Assembly (NCBI GenBank): GCA_050949175.1
Contig: JBMNFG010000009.1
Location: 434,001-498,000 of the forward strand
Reading direction: 5' to 3'
DNA length: 64,000 bases
Origin: UBA4971 sp900019985
GTDB lineage: Bacteria; Bacillota; SHA-98; UBA4971
Position numbers and translations under genes: made by a program. The notes under the pieces are model-generated. The model was not told the origin of the DNA and ran no database searches. It was given only the letters and a program-made list of their open reading frames with translations. Position 1 is the first letter of the stretch. Every line of letters begins with the position of its first letter. Shown here piece by piece: positions 50,225-58,253 of this stretch.

Positions 50225-52213
50225 ATGGATTATGAAGAGGCCATAGCCTTTCTTCGGGAACTCGGTAAATTCGGGATCAATATAGGCCTTGAGCGGAACC
50301 TTGCCTTGTCCGAGGAGCTCGGCAGCCCTGAACGGAAGTTTCACGTGGTGCATGTGGCAGGCACCAACGGAAAAGGTTCAGTATGTGCAATGGTTGATTC
50401 CGTTCTCCGAAGCGCAGGTTTTCGTGTCGGCCTGTTTACCTCTCCCCATCTTTTTTCCTACACTGAGAGGATTCGGATTGGGGGGAGGCCGATTCCCAGG
50501 GCGAGATTTGCCGAGTTGATGACAGAATTAAAGCCGGTTTTTCAAAGGATCGCAAACGATCCTGAACTTGGCCCTCCGACTGAGTTTGAAATAGGGACTG
50601 CCCTTGCTTTTTTGTATTTTGCCTCAATGAACGTGGATTTCGCCGTAGTCGAAGTAGGGCTGGGAGGCAGGTTGGATTCTACTAATATCGTGCTGCCGAA
50701 GGTATCAGCCATTACATCCATCAGCCTGGAACATACGAGCATACTCGGGAATACGCTGGAGGAGATCGCAAGGGAAAAGGCGGGAATCATAAAGCAAGGG
50801 GTTCCGGTTGTCGTAGGACGCCAGCACCCTTCCGCGCTCCGAGTGATAGAAGAGGAGGCAGGGTTGAAGTCTGCCCCTCTTACCCTGTTTGGCAGCGACA
50901 TAGAGGTGCACAGAAAGTCGGGGTCCATTGAGGGGCAGGTCTTTTCAGTCAGGGTCAAAGATCGCATCTATGATTCCCTGGAGATCCCCTTAATAGGAGC
51001 GCACCAGGTTGACAATGCAGCAGTTGCGGTAGGCATCGTAGAGGCCTTACGGGAGCTTGGAGTGGATATAAGAGAGGCACAACTTAGAACCGGGCTTAAG
51101 CTTGCATCATGGCCGGGGAGGCTGGAGGTTCTGCAGCGCAGGCCGCTGGTTCTGGTAGACGGCGCCCATAATCCGGCAGGCGTAAAGAGACTTCGGGAAG
51201 CAATTCCCGAGATAGTCGGTAACCGGCCTGTTACATCAGTGGTGGGCATATCCCGGGATAAACCCGCCGGGGAGATGGTCCAAGAGATCTCAACGTTTGC
51301 CCACACTTTCATTGCAACTCAAGCCACATCATCAAGATCCGGCATGGTAGATCCATCCGAGCTGCAGACCCTTGCTGAGAAGCTCGGAATGCAGGCGGAA
51401 GCTATCCCCAATCCTATAGAGGCTGTAGAGAAAGGGCTGCAAGAAACAGCATGTGCCGGTGCATTGGTGGTTTCAGGCTCTATTTACCTTGTAGGCAATG
51501 TCCGCAGGCATCTCCTGCAAACAGCCGGAGAACTGCCTATGAGCAAGAGATTAGTGATATTTGTGGGCGCTTTCGGATCCGGAAAGACTGAGATCTCTTT
51601 GAATTTTGCAGAACGCTTACGTGACGAAGGCAAAAGAGTTGCAATCGTCGACTTTGATATTGTAAATCCGTATTTTAGGTCCCGTGAAGCACAGTCAGGC
51701 ATGGAAAGCCTTGGGATAAGCGTCATCTCGTCCAATCCCGGCCTTGAAGCAGCAGATCTTCCGGCGATCTCTCCTGCTGTACTTGGCGCTTTTCAAGATC
51801 CCACACTTCACGTAGTGATTGATGCAGGAGGAGACCCGGTAGGTGCTAAGGTTCTCTCCGGGTTCAGGCGGCAATTTGAGGCTGCAGGTTATGACATGTA
51901 TTTCGTGATAAATGCAAATCGTCCGTTTACCCGGGATGCAGCAGGTGCTTTAAAGATGCTTGAATCGATTGAGAGGGCATCAGGCCTTTCTGTGACAGGA
52001 CTCGTCAGCAATACCCACTTGGGTAAGGATACGACACCTGACGATATTCTGAGAGGAATAGATATTTCAGAGTCTCTCGGTATAGAATTAGACCTTCCCT
52101 TGGTCTTTGCGTGTGCCGGCAGGGATTTGGCCGGAAAAGTCGAAGACTCCCTCAAAACCAGGCTGCTTGAACTTGACCTCCATATGCGTCCTCCGTGGGA
52201 GCGGATCTCTTAA
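50225..52213 (+). CDS. folC: Folylpolyglutamate synthase fused in frame to a P-loop NTPase-like domain
   Basis: 662 residues from ATG 50225 (a GTG at 50210 overlaps valS). Residues 1-438 are FolC: ATP loop VAGTNGKGSVCAMVDS, GLGGRLDSTNIV, TSISLEHTSILGNTLEEIAREKAGI and DGAHNPAGVKRL. Residues 439-662 form a separate domain that starts MSKRLVIFVGAFGSGKTEI (Walker A-like GxxGSGKT) and has VVIDAGGDPVGAKVLSG and FVINANRPFTRD; similar stand-alone proteins of unknown role exist in Clostridia. No stop separates the halves, but the internal ATG at 51539 has GGAG eight bases upstream, so the second part could also be translated alone. valS-folC adjacency is common. Confidence 0.85.
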   Translation: MDYEEAIAFLRELGKFGINIGLERNLALSEELGSPERKFHVVHVAGTNGKGSVCAMVDSVLRSAGFRVGLFTSPHLFSYTERIRIGGRPIPRARFAELMTELKPVFQRIANDPELGPPTEFEIGTALAFLYFASMNVDFAVVEVGLGGRLDSTNIVLPKVSAITSISLEHTSILGNTLEEIAREKAGIIKQGVPVVVGRQHPSALRVIEEEAGLKSAPLTLFGSDIEVHRKSGSIEGQVFSVRVKDRIYDSLEIPLIGAHQVDNAAVAVGIVEALRELGVDIREAQLRTGLKLASWPGRLEVLQRRPLVLVDGAHNPAGVKRLREAIPEIVGNRPVTSVVGISRDKPAGEMVQEISTFAHTFIATQATSSRSGMVDPSELQTLAEKLGMQAEAIPNPIEAVEKGLQETACAGALVVSGSIYLVGNVRRHLLQTAGELPMSKRLVIFVGAFGSGKTEISLNFAERLRDEGKRVAIVDFDIVNPYFRSREAQSGMESLGISVISSNPGLEAADLPAISPAVLGAFQDPTLHVVIDAGGDPVGAKVLSGFRRQFEAAGYDMYFVINANRPFTRDAAGALKMLESIERASGLSVTGLVSNTHLGKDTTPDDILRGIDISESLGIELDLPLVFACAGRDLAGKVEDSLKTRLLELDLHMRPPWERIS

Positions 52214-52283
52214 TAGCTTAGAAGGAAAGTCTTGTTATGTGAGGTAATATTACTAGATAGACGGCGCTAAGGAGGAGTGCAGG

Positions 52284-52817
52284 ATGCCCGATGGAAAAAC
52301 CAGATCCAGAGAGCAGTCTATATGGCTCATAATGGTATGGATTGTGACGCTGGCAGCCATGGTAGGACTCGGTGTCCTAATCGGTAAATATGTTTTAAGC
52401 TATTATGCATCATCTTTACAGACACCTCGATCCAGTCAAGCCCTGACAACCCAACAGCGAATAGCAAGTAGTGACAGCACGCAAAAGGACGAGACGCCGG
52501 CATCCTCCATCGCTACCGGGGCGGAGCAAGTACCGGCTCAAACCAAGCCCCAAGAGCCGGCTGCCGGTACCCAGACCCAGCCGGGGATAACCGGAGTCGC
52601 ATCAGGATCTGTCCTGTACAAAGTCCAAGTGGGAGAGTTTTATGACAGAAGCGAGGCAGAGAAAGTCGCCCGTGTCCTTGAAGAAGCAGGATATCCTATT
52701 TACATTACACCCGGTGCGCCGCATAGGATTCAAGTAGGCGCATTTCAGAATAAAGCCAACGCAGATGCCTTGAAAGAGCAATTGGAGGCTGAAGGATATT
52801 CTGTAGTCATCCAGTGA
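52284..52817 (+). CDS. Membrane-anchored SPOR-domain protein
   Basis: 177 residues from ATG 52284 behind AAGGAGGAG. One transmembrane helix (about 12-38), then a Pro/Gln/Ser-rich linker (about 45-105), then a SPOR domain split into two repeats: VLYKVQVGEFYDRSEAEKVARVLEEAGY and HRIQVGAFQNKANADALKEQLEAEGY. SPOR domains bind denuded peptidoglycan at division or sporulation septa. Position after folC is commonly seen in Bacillota as I recall. Confidence 0.88.
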   Translation: MPDGKTRSREQSIWLIMVWIVTLAAMVGLGVLIGKYVLSYYASSLQTPRSSQALTTQQRIASSDSTQKDETPASSIATGAEQVPAQTKPQEPAAGTQTQPGITGVASGSVLYKVQVGEFYDRSEAEKVARVLEEAGYPIYITPGAPHRIQVGAFQNKANADALKEQLEAEGYSVVIQ

Positions 52818-52851
52818 CGGATTATGCTTCGAGATGGAGGGTGGAAACCAG

Positions 52852-53235
52852 GTGCAGCTTAAGGATATTGCCAGAATCCTTGAGGCGGAAGTCCTCACGT
52901 GCGAGGACAAGCTTAACTGTACAGTGGAAGCTGCTTGCGGGTGCGATCTAATAAGTGATATGTTGGCATTTACGAAAGAGAAGATGATTGTCCTTACAGG
53001 ATTGGTATCTCCCCAGATCATCCGTGCAGCCGAGATGGTGGATCTTTCCGGTGTCGTATTTGTCCGCGGTAAGAGGCCTACACCTGACATCATTGAATTA
53101 AGTGAAGAATTAGGCATTCCGATTATGTGCACGCACTATCCGTTGTATGAGTCAGCAGGCTTGCTGTTTGCTGCAGGCTTGCCCGGGTGGAGGCATTGGC
53201 CTCGTGCTGTGGGAGGATCGGAGGATGCGCCTTGA
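52852..53235 (+). CDS. DRTGG-domain protein (first copy)
   Basis: 127 residues from GTG 52852, seven bases after GGAGGGTGG; the ATG at 52834 has no ribosome site. It matches the stand-alone DRTGG fold seen in clostridial hydrogenase loci: LKDIARILEAEVLTCE, VVFVRGKRPTPDIIELSEELGIPIM, and a C-terminal YESAGLLFAAGLPG. It is a paralogue of the protein at 55010. The last residues overlap the HATPase gene and look unlike the paralogue's end. Its function is not known; family DRTGG domains in other proteins bind small molecules. It opens the HydS-like cassette. Confidence 0.75.
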   Translation: MQLKDIARILEAEVLTCEDKLNCTVEAACGCDLISDMLAFTKEKMIVLTGLVSPQIIRAAEMVDLSGVVFVRGKRPTPDIIELSEELGIPIMCTHYPLYESAGLLFAAGLPGWRHWPRAVGGSEDAP

Positions 53236-53653
53236 GTTCCCGGTTGCAGGCCGGGATTTCCAAGCTGCGGGAGGAGCAGCACAAAAGATTAAGCGGACTC
53301 TTCGTCAGATAGGTATAGATGCAGAAACCGCCCGACGTGTAGGCATAGTTGCGTATGAGGCGGAGATGAATATCGTGATACACGCTTTTTCAGGTAAGGT
53401 GGGCGTGGACATATTGCCTGAAAGGATCAATGTTTTTGCTTATGACCAGGGCCCCGGCATTGCTGACATCGATCTGGCAATGCAAGTAGGGTACTCAACA
53501 GCTCCAGAAGATATTAAGGAGATGGGATTCGGAGCAGGATTAGGCCTTCCTAACATGAAACGGTATTCAGACAACCTCGTGATAGAGTCAGAAGTAGGTT
53601 GCGGGACGAGTATCCGAGCAGTGATAAACTTACCGACGAAAGAAGGAAGTTGA
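53225..53653 (+). CDS. Anti-sigma-type serine kinase / HATPase (RsbW-like)
   Basis: 142 residues from ATG 53225. GHKL ATPase motifs: N-box EAEMNIVIHAF, G1 DQGPGI, and GAGLGLPNMKRYSD then GCGTSIRAVI. The pattern is that of RsbW/SpoIIAB-type anti-sigma kinases, not of sensor histidine kinases (no dimerisation or H-box). It overlaps the first DRTGG gene by 11 bases and lies just before the HydS-like gene. Target is unknown; no anti-anti-sigma partner is in view. Confidence 0.8.
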   Translation: MRLEFPVAGRDFQAAGGAAQKIKRTLRQIGIDAETARRVGIVAYEAEMNIVIHAFSGKVGVDILPERINVFAYDQGPGIADIDLAMQVGYSTAPEDIKEMGFGAGLGLPNMKRYSDNLVIESEVGCGTSIRAVINLPTKEGS

Positions 53654-53655
53654 TC

Positions 53656-55005
53656 ATGGGGCAGTTATTCCACTCAGTTTTGCTCATTGAGGAAAAGTGC
53701 CGCGGATGCACCAGGTGCATTAAGAACTGTCCTACAGAAGCTATCCGGGTGAGAGCAGGTAAAGCCAGGATCAACGCAGAACGATGTACAGATTGCGGTG
53801 AGTGTATCAGGACATGTGACAACTATGCGAAAACAGCCATTACTGACCCTTTGTCAAGACTGAAAGATTACGAGTATGCCATCGCTCTACCCGCTCCTGC
53901 CTTGTACTCTCAATTCGGCCCCGATGTTGACCCCGCAACAGTATTGGCTGCACTCATAGATATGGGATTTGACGATGTTTTTGAAGTTGCTTACGGTGCA
54001 GACATATCCACCTTCCTGACTGTAGAGTACCTCAGGAGGAATAAGAGAAAGGGGCCAATGATCTCAGCTGCGTGCCCCGCTGTTGTTAGGCTGATTCAGG
54101 TTCGCTTCCCTGCATTAATCGACTCCTTGATTCCTGTGGATTCACCTATGGCGTGCTCAGGGAAGCTGGCGAAAGAGGCGAAAAGCAGGGAGCTTGGAAT
54201 CTGTGAAGGTAAGATCGGGGCTTTCTTCATCACTCCGTGCCCTGCCAAGGTCACATGGGTCAGAGAAGCGAATAACCTTGGCAGTTTTGCTGTAGACGGA
54301 GCTATATCCATCTCTGATGTCTATGGAGAGGTTGCAAAAAGGCTGCCTGAAGTCATACCTCCTTATCCTAAACCCAAGGCATCATCTGCCGGAGCAGGTT
54401 GGGGGCGCACAGGGGGCGAGCGTATTGCAGCGGGAATAGGGAAGAGCCTCGTGGTGGATGGAATACATAATGTCATAGACGTCCTCGAGCAGCTGGAAAT
54501 GGGCAAGCTTTCTGACATAAGATTTGTGGAAGCTCAGGCCTGTACAGGAGGATGTGTCGGTGGGGCTCTGACCGTACTTAACCCGTTCATAGGCAGAATG
54601 AACCTGGAAGCCTTAGTTGCCAGATTGGAGACGCCTCCTAATCTCTTTGAAGAGCTTGACATAGATCTTAACCTTCTGAGACGTTTTGATGAGTTTGCTA
54701 TTAAACCCCAGATCGTAGCAGTGCCTGCGTTCAGGCTTGACCAAGATGTATCTCGGGCTATCAGCAAAGCAGAGATGATAGAGAAGGTAGTAAACGAGCT
54801 GCCAGGGCTTGACTGCGGTTCGTGCGGCAGCCCCCATTGCCGTGCACTTGCTGAGGATATCGTCCAGGGGCTTGCTGTTGACACTGACTGTGTCTTTAAA
54901 CTGCGGGAAGAGATCGAAATCCTTGCTGAACAGCTCTTTGAAATGGCCAAGAAGAGCCCGCCTGCTCTAAAGGATAATGACGCTTTTTCAAAGCCTTGGG
55001 AGTGA
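53656..55005 (+). CDS. HydS-like, probably sensory [FeFe]-hydrogenase homologue
   Basis: 449 residues from ATG 53656. Two N-terminal [4Fe-4S] sites (Cys15-18-21-25, Cys44-47-50-54), an H-cluster-type domain (about 70-320) and a C-terminal Fe-S domain (Cys387, 390, 395, 412; DCGSCGSPHC). H-cluster Cys ligands are kept: Cys140 (SAACPAVVRL), Cys195 (TPCPAKVTW), Cys296 and Cys300 (ACTGGCVGGAL). The proton-shuttle Cys of active enzymes is Ala139 here, and the motifs TSCCPGW, MPCxxKxxE and ExMACxxGC are relaxed. That is the pattern of group C/HydS sensors. Unlike described HydS of Thermotoga or Ruminococcus, I see no PAS domain. It probably senses H2 or redox state and not produce H2 fast. Confidence 0.82.
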   Translation: MGQLFHSVLLIEEKCRGCTRCIKNCPTEAIRVRAGKARINAERCTDCGECIRTCDNYAKTAITDPLSRLKDYEYAIALPAPALYSQFGPDVDPATVLAALIDMGFDDVFEVAYGADISTFLTVEYLRRNKRKGPMISAACPAVVRLIQVRFPALIDSLIPVDSPMACSGKLAKEAKSRELGICEGKIGAFFITPCPAKVTWVREANNLGSFAVDGAISISDVYGEVAKRLPEVIPPYPKPKASSAGAGWGRTGGERIAAGIGKSLVVDGIHNVIDVLEQLEMGKLSDIRFVEAQACTGGCVGGALTVLNPFIGRMNLEALVARLETPPNLFEELDIDLNLLRRFDEFAIKPQIVAVPAFRLDQDVSRAISKAEMIEKVVNELPGLDCGSCGSPHCRALAEDIVQGLAVDTDCVFKLREEIEILAEQLFEMAKKSPPALKDNDAFSKPWE

Positions 55006-55009
55006 TGGT

Positions 55010-55372
55010 ATGGATCGTAGGGTGACAGTGGGCGATATCGCAAAGGAACTTGAATGTGAAGTAGTAGCGGGGAAAAGCTGCTTGGACAATGAGGTATCTT
55101 TCGGGTATTCGTCGGATCTCCTGAGCGATGTCATGGCAGGCGCAGGGCCTGGAGATGTCTGGGTTACTGTGCAGGTACACCAGAATATCATTGCTGTTGC
55201 AAGCCTTACCGGGATCTCCGCGATTATTGTCGCAGGGGGAGCTGCTCCTGCCGATGAGACTGTTCTTCGGGCCAATGAAGAAGGGATCCCGCTGCTGACC
55301 ACGGCAAAACCTTCTTTTGAGGTGGCAGGCAGGCTGTACAGCATGGGTATCAGAGGCAGGGTAAAGACGTGA
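55010..55372 (+). CDS. DRTGG-domain protein (second copy)
   Basis: 120 residues from ATG 55010, GGAG seven bases upstream, four bases after the HydS-like gene. VTVGDIAKELECEVVAG, SDLLSDVMAGAGPGDVWVTVQVHQNIIAVASLTGISAI-type core (VQVHQNIIAVASLTG) and the end FEVAGRLYSMGIRGRV. A paralogue of the protein at 52852. Function unknown. Frequent company of PHP and HATPase genes in clostridial hydrogenase loci suggests a signalling role. Confidence 0.78.
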   Translation: MDRRVTVGDIAKELECEVVAGKSCLDNEVSFGYSSDLLSDVMAGAGPGDVWVTVQVHQNIIAVASLTGISAIIVAGGAAPADETVLRANEEGIPLLTTAKPSFEVAGRLYSMGIRGRVKT

Positions 55373-55390
55373 TGCGGGGAGGAGGGCTAA

Positions 55391-56140
55391 GTGAAGCTCT
55401 TTTTTGCTGATCTCCACATCCACACAGCTCTTTCCCCTTGTGCTGAGAATGAGATGACTCCGCCTGCGATAATCAAGGCTGCAAAAGCCGAAGGACTGGA
55501 CATTATCGGTATCTCCGACCATAATTCCGCAGAGAATGTGGTGGCAGCTATCGAGGCAGGTGCGGCTGAAGGCGTAACCGTCATAGGCGGAATTGAGGTC
55601 CAGACTGTAGAAGATGTCCATGTCCTGACATTTTTTCCGTGTGTAGACACGTTGTTCCGGTGGCAGGATGAAGTCTATTCCGCTTTGCCTGATATTGAGA
55701 ATGACGAGAAAAGGTTCGGAGAGCAACTATTGATGGATTCCAATGGCAATGTAACAGGTAAATTACGGACCTTTCTTCTTGCGTCTACATCTATGAGCGT
55801 TGACTATGTGGGGAAAAGGGTCAGGGAATTGGGCGGCCTCGTTATACCTGCGCACATTGACAGGCCGTCATTCAGCCTCATAAGGAACCTTGGTTTTGTT
55901 CCTGATACGCTTCTGCCTTGTTGTGTTGAGATATCGAAAAACACAAGCTCCGGATCGGCGAAGGAACGTTTTTCTTCTATTGCCGGGCTTCCTGTTATCA
56001 AGTCATCAGATGCTCACAGGTTAAGCGAAATATCGGCATATACAGAAATCCTGATGGAGGAGGCAAGTTGGGAGGAACTCCTGCTTGCTCTCGCATTTGT
56101 CGGTGGGCGAAGTATAAGGCCTCTTGATATTGTGTGTTAA
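55391..56140 (+). CDS. PHP-domain phosphoesterase
   Basis: 249 residues from GTG 55391, GGGGAGGAGG upstream. Metal-binding motifs DLHIHTALSPCAENEM, GISDHNSAENV, GGIEVQTVEDVHVL, VIPAHIDRP and KSSDAHRLSEI (His and Asp residues) belong to the PHP family of trinuclear phosphoesterases. Substrate unknown. It lies between the second DRTGG gene and the second HATPase. Confidence 0.85.
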   Translation: MKLFFADLHIHTALSPCAENEMTPPAIIKAAKAEGLDIIGISDHNSAENVVAAIEAGAAEGVTVIGGIEVQTVEDVHVLTFFPCVDTLFRWQDEVYSALPDIENDEKRFGEQLLMDSNGNVTGKLRTFLLASTSMSVDYVGKRVRELGGLVIPAHIDRPSFSLIRNLGFVPDTLLPCCVEISKNTSSGSAKERFSSIAGLPVIKSSDAHRLSEISAYTEILMEEASWEELLLALAFVGGRSIRPLDIVC

Positions 56141-56179
56141 CTACAGTGGGTTAGAACCCGAGAAACGGGGAGGGATCAT

Positions 56180-56725
56180 GTGCGAGAGCTTTCTCTTCAT
56201 ATCCTTGACATAGCTCAAAACTCTATAGAATCAGGAGCTCGAAACATAGAGATCCTAATCGATGAAGACGAGTCTTCCGATGTTTTGACAATCGTAATTG
56301 CTGATGACGGCAAAGGGATTCCACCTGAGATCCTAAAGAGCATTACAGATCCTTTTGTCACAACGAGAAAAACGCGCCGGGTTGGCCTTGGAATCCCCCT
56401 GTTTCAGGAGGCTGCAAGAATGGCAGGAGGGGATTTGGAGGTTCGCTCAACAGTCGGGGAAGGGACCGAGGTCATAGCTGAGTTTAAGCTGAGCAGTATT
56501 GACAGGGCGCCTCTCGGGGATATGGCGGAGACGATGGCTCTCTTAATGGTCCTGAATCCCGATGTGAATTTTAGATACGAGCATACCCGGGGGTATGCCA
56601 AATTTGTGTGCAGCACTGACGCTTTAGTAGAGATGCTTGGAGATACACCTATTTGGAGTCCGTCTGCAGTGCCTGTTATACGCAGTATAATCAGGGAAGG
56701 GCTCAGGAATGTCCAGGCTTCGTAA
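56180..56725 (+). CDS. GHKL ATPase / sensor-kinase-like protein
   Basis: 181 residues from GTG 56180. N-box HILDIAQNSIESGARNI, G1 DDGKGI, F-box DPFVTTRKTRRVGLGIPLF and G3 GGDLEVRSTVGEGTEV: the ATP-binding half of a histidine kinase without sensor or phospho-acceptor domain. A small C-terminal part (about 120-181) follows. In related loci it is annotated as ATP-binding protein. It is the second HATPase of the cassette; partner unknown. Confidence 0.8.
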   Translation: MRELSLHILDIAQNSIESGARNIEILIDEDESSDVLTIVIADDGKGIPPEILKSITDPFVTTRKTRRVGLGIPLFQEAARMAGGDLEVRSTVGEGTEVIAEFKLSSIDRAPLGDMAETMALLMVLNPDVNFRYEHTRGYAKFVCSTDALVEMLGDTPIWSPSAVPVIRSIIREGLRNVQAS

Positions 56726-56760
56726 ACCGGTCGCTGTTGATGTCGGAGGTTATAGGCCTT

Positions 56761-57192
56761 ATGAAAGAGCGGGGAAGAGTGATTGAGACTCTAGGCAACG
56801 TGGCTAAAGTTGAGATATTCAGGAGAGACGAATGCAGCCGCTGCAAAGTATGCGGGTTTGGATCGAGAGATAAGATTGTAGCGCATGCCACAAACACAGT
56901 AGGCGCAAAGGCACGTGATGAAGTTGAGCTTGAGTTGGAAGGCTCACAGGTAGTGAGGGCAGCTGCGATTATGTACCTCGTGCCTCTTGCGTTTTTCTTA
57001 GTAGGCCTTTATCTTGGAAATCTATATGCATCCTACATCCATAGGCAGGATATTGCAGCTGTTGCTTCAGCGGTTTTGGGTTTCGCATTGCTGGGCCTTT
57101 CATACGTGTTGATTTCTCAATACAGCAGGGGGCCTGCCATTTCCCAATACCGGGCAAAGATTATCAGGATAGTGAGTAGGGACCAAGATTGA
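56761..57192 (+). CDS. RseC/SoxR-reducing-like membrane protein
   Basis: 143 residues from ATG 56761, GGAGGT nine bases upstream. The start GRVIETLGNVAKVEIFRRDECSRCKVCGFG has three Cys (CxxCxxC) and two transmembrane helices follow (about 65-85 and 95-117). The PF04246 family includes RseC, which is linked to electron-transfer complexes that reduce SoxR or Rnf. It closes the signalling group and precedes the Rex operator. Confidence 0.8.
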   Translation: MKERGRVIETLGNVAKVEIFRRDECSRCKVCGFGSRDKIVAHATNTVGAKARDEVELELEGSQVVRAAAIMYLVPLAFFLVGLYLGNLYASYIHRQDIAAVASAVLGFALLGLSYVLISQYSRGPAISQYRAKIIRIVSRDQD

Positions 57193-57244
57193 AGGTGAGG
57201 GGATATAGATATTTATAATAAATCATGAAAAATGAAAAAAGGGA

Positions 57245-57262
57245 TTGTGAAATTTAGCACAA
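57245..57262 (+). promoter_or_regulatory. Rex operator upstream of the hydrogenase operon
   Basis: TTGTGAAATTTAGCACAA. It matches the Rex consensus TTGTGAAnnnnTTCACAA at 12 of 14 defined positions. A possible promoter lies just upstream (TTGAAG 57189-57194, 19 bases, TATAAT 57214-57219), so Rex bound here would block elongation. The rex gene is 4.5 kb downstream. Confidence 0.75.
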
Positions 57263-57345
57263 AGTAGTAAGCTATTAGAGAGAATGTGGGACCGTAGGGT
57301 TTGAATTCCAGATGTAAGAAGGGTAAGTCGTGGGAGGTGTCGCAT

Positions 57346-57708
57346 GTGAAAACAGTTGAAGACCTTGAACGGATCAGGAAGCAAGCTAAGGCGATGACAA
57401 GACTGAGAGAAAGCGCGGAGACTACTAAGATTGTAGTAGCTATGGGGACGTGTGGGATTGCGGCAGGCGCCCGTGAAACTCTGTCAGCCATTATGGATGA
57501 GCTTGCAAGGCGGAATCTTCAGGATGTTATTGTGACTCAGACAGGTTGTATCGGACTATGCGAACAGGAGCCAATCATCGCTGTGATGATACCGGGCAGA
57601 GAGAAAGTGTCGTACGGAAGAGTGTCTCCGGAAAAAGCGCGTCAGATTGTGGCCAGCCATGTTGTAAATGGCCAGGTAGTCGGCGAGTGGGTCATTCCAA
57701 CAGGTTAA
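57346..57708 (+). CDS. Thioredoxin-like [2Fe-2S] ferredoxin, hydrogenase accessory subunit
   Basis: 120 residues from GTG 57346, with GGGAGG upstream. The [2Fe-2S] ligands are Cys in GTCGIAAGA and TGCIGLCEQEP; the fold is that of the NuoE/NuoF-type thioredoxin-like ferredoxins. Such a gene often accompanies HydABC as a separate subunit. It opens the operon. Confidence 0.85.
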   Translation: MKTVEDLERIRKQAKAMTRLRESAETTKIVVAMGTCGIAAGARETLSAIMDELARRNLQDVIVTQTGCIGLCEQEPIIAVMIPGREKVSYGRVSPEKARQIVASHVVNGQVVGEWVIPTG

Positions 57709-57749
57709 ACAACAGAAAAGAGCGCCTTTCATGAAAAGGGGGCTTTAAA

Positions 57750-58229
57750 ATGGATGTCGTGTCCATGAGCCTGGATAGTTTGGAATCGGCCGTTAAGGAG
57801 ATTGTTCAGCGGCATGGTGGAAGTGAGTATGAACTTGTTGCTATCTTGAACGATGTTCAGAAGGTGTGCGGGTACCTTCCTGAAAGTGCGCTCATCCAGG
57901 TTGCTAAGGGCCTTGATGTGCCTCTCTCAAAGGTGTATGGTGTCGCTACCTTCTACAGCCTGCTTTCTGTGGAACCCTTGGGAGAACACGTAATCAGAGT
58001 CTGCGAGAATGCCCCTTGCCATCTGTTAGGCGCAGAGTCTTTAGTCGATGTTCTCCAAAAGGAGCTCGGGATTCCCATGGGTGGGACTACAAGTTGCGGC
58101 AAGTTTTCTCTTAAGTACACCAGTTGTCTCGGAGTATGCGGTGTTGCACCGGCGATTATGATCGATGATGAAGTGTACGGTAACCTCACGCCCGATGATA
58201 TTCCGGTTATTCTTGACAAATACAGATGA
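57750..58229 (+). CDS. hydC: Hydrogenase subunit HydC, NuoE-like
   Basis: 159 residues from ATG 57750 behind AAAAGGGGG. The thioredoxin-like [2Fe-2S] site CENAPC...CLGVC and GVATFYSLLSVEPLG are NuoE signatures. It passes electrons between the flavin subunit and HydA in trimeric hydrogenases. Twenty-four bases separate it from hydB. Confidence 0.92.
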   Translation: MDVVSMSLDSLESAVKEIVQRHGGSEYELVAILNDVQKVCGYLPESALIQVAKGLDVPLSKVYGVATFYSLLSVEPLGEHVIRVCENAPCHLLGAESLVDVLQKELGIPMGGTTSCGKFSLKYTSCLGVCGVAPAIMIDDEVYGNLTPDDIPVILDKYR

Positions 58230-58253
58230 CATCCGGGGAGGAGGTGGCGATCG

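Noticed and set aside
52244..52253. Palindrome GTAATATTAC before the SPOR gene
   Set aside because: Short and AT-rich, with no known regulator motif or clear promoter nearby.
53656..55005. Reading the HydS-like protein as a second catalytic hydrogenase
   Set aside because: The shuttle Cys is Ala and the other signature residues are relaxed, unlike the HydA at 59901.
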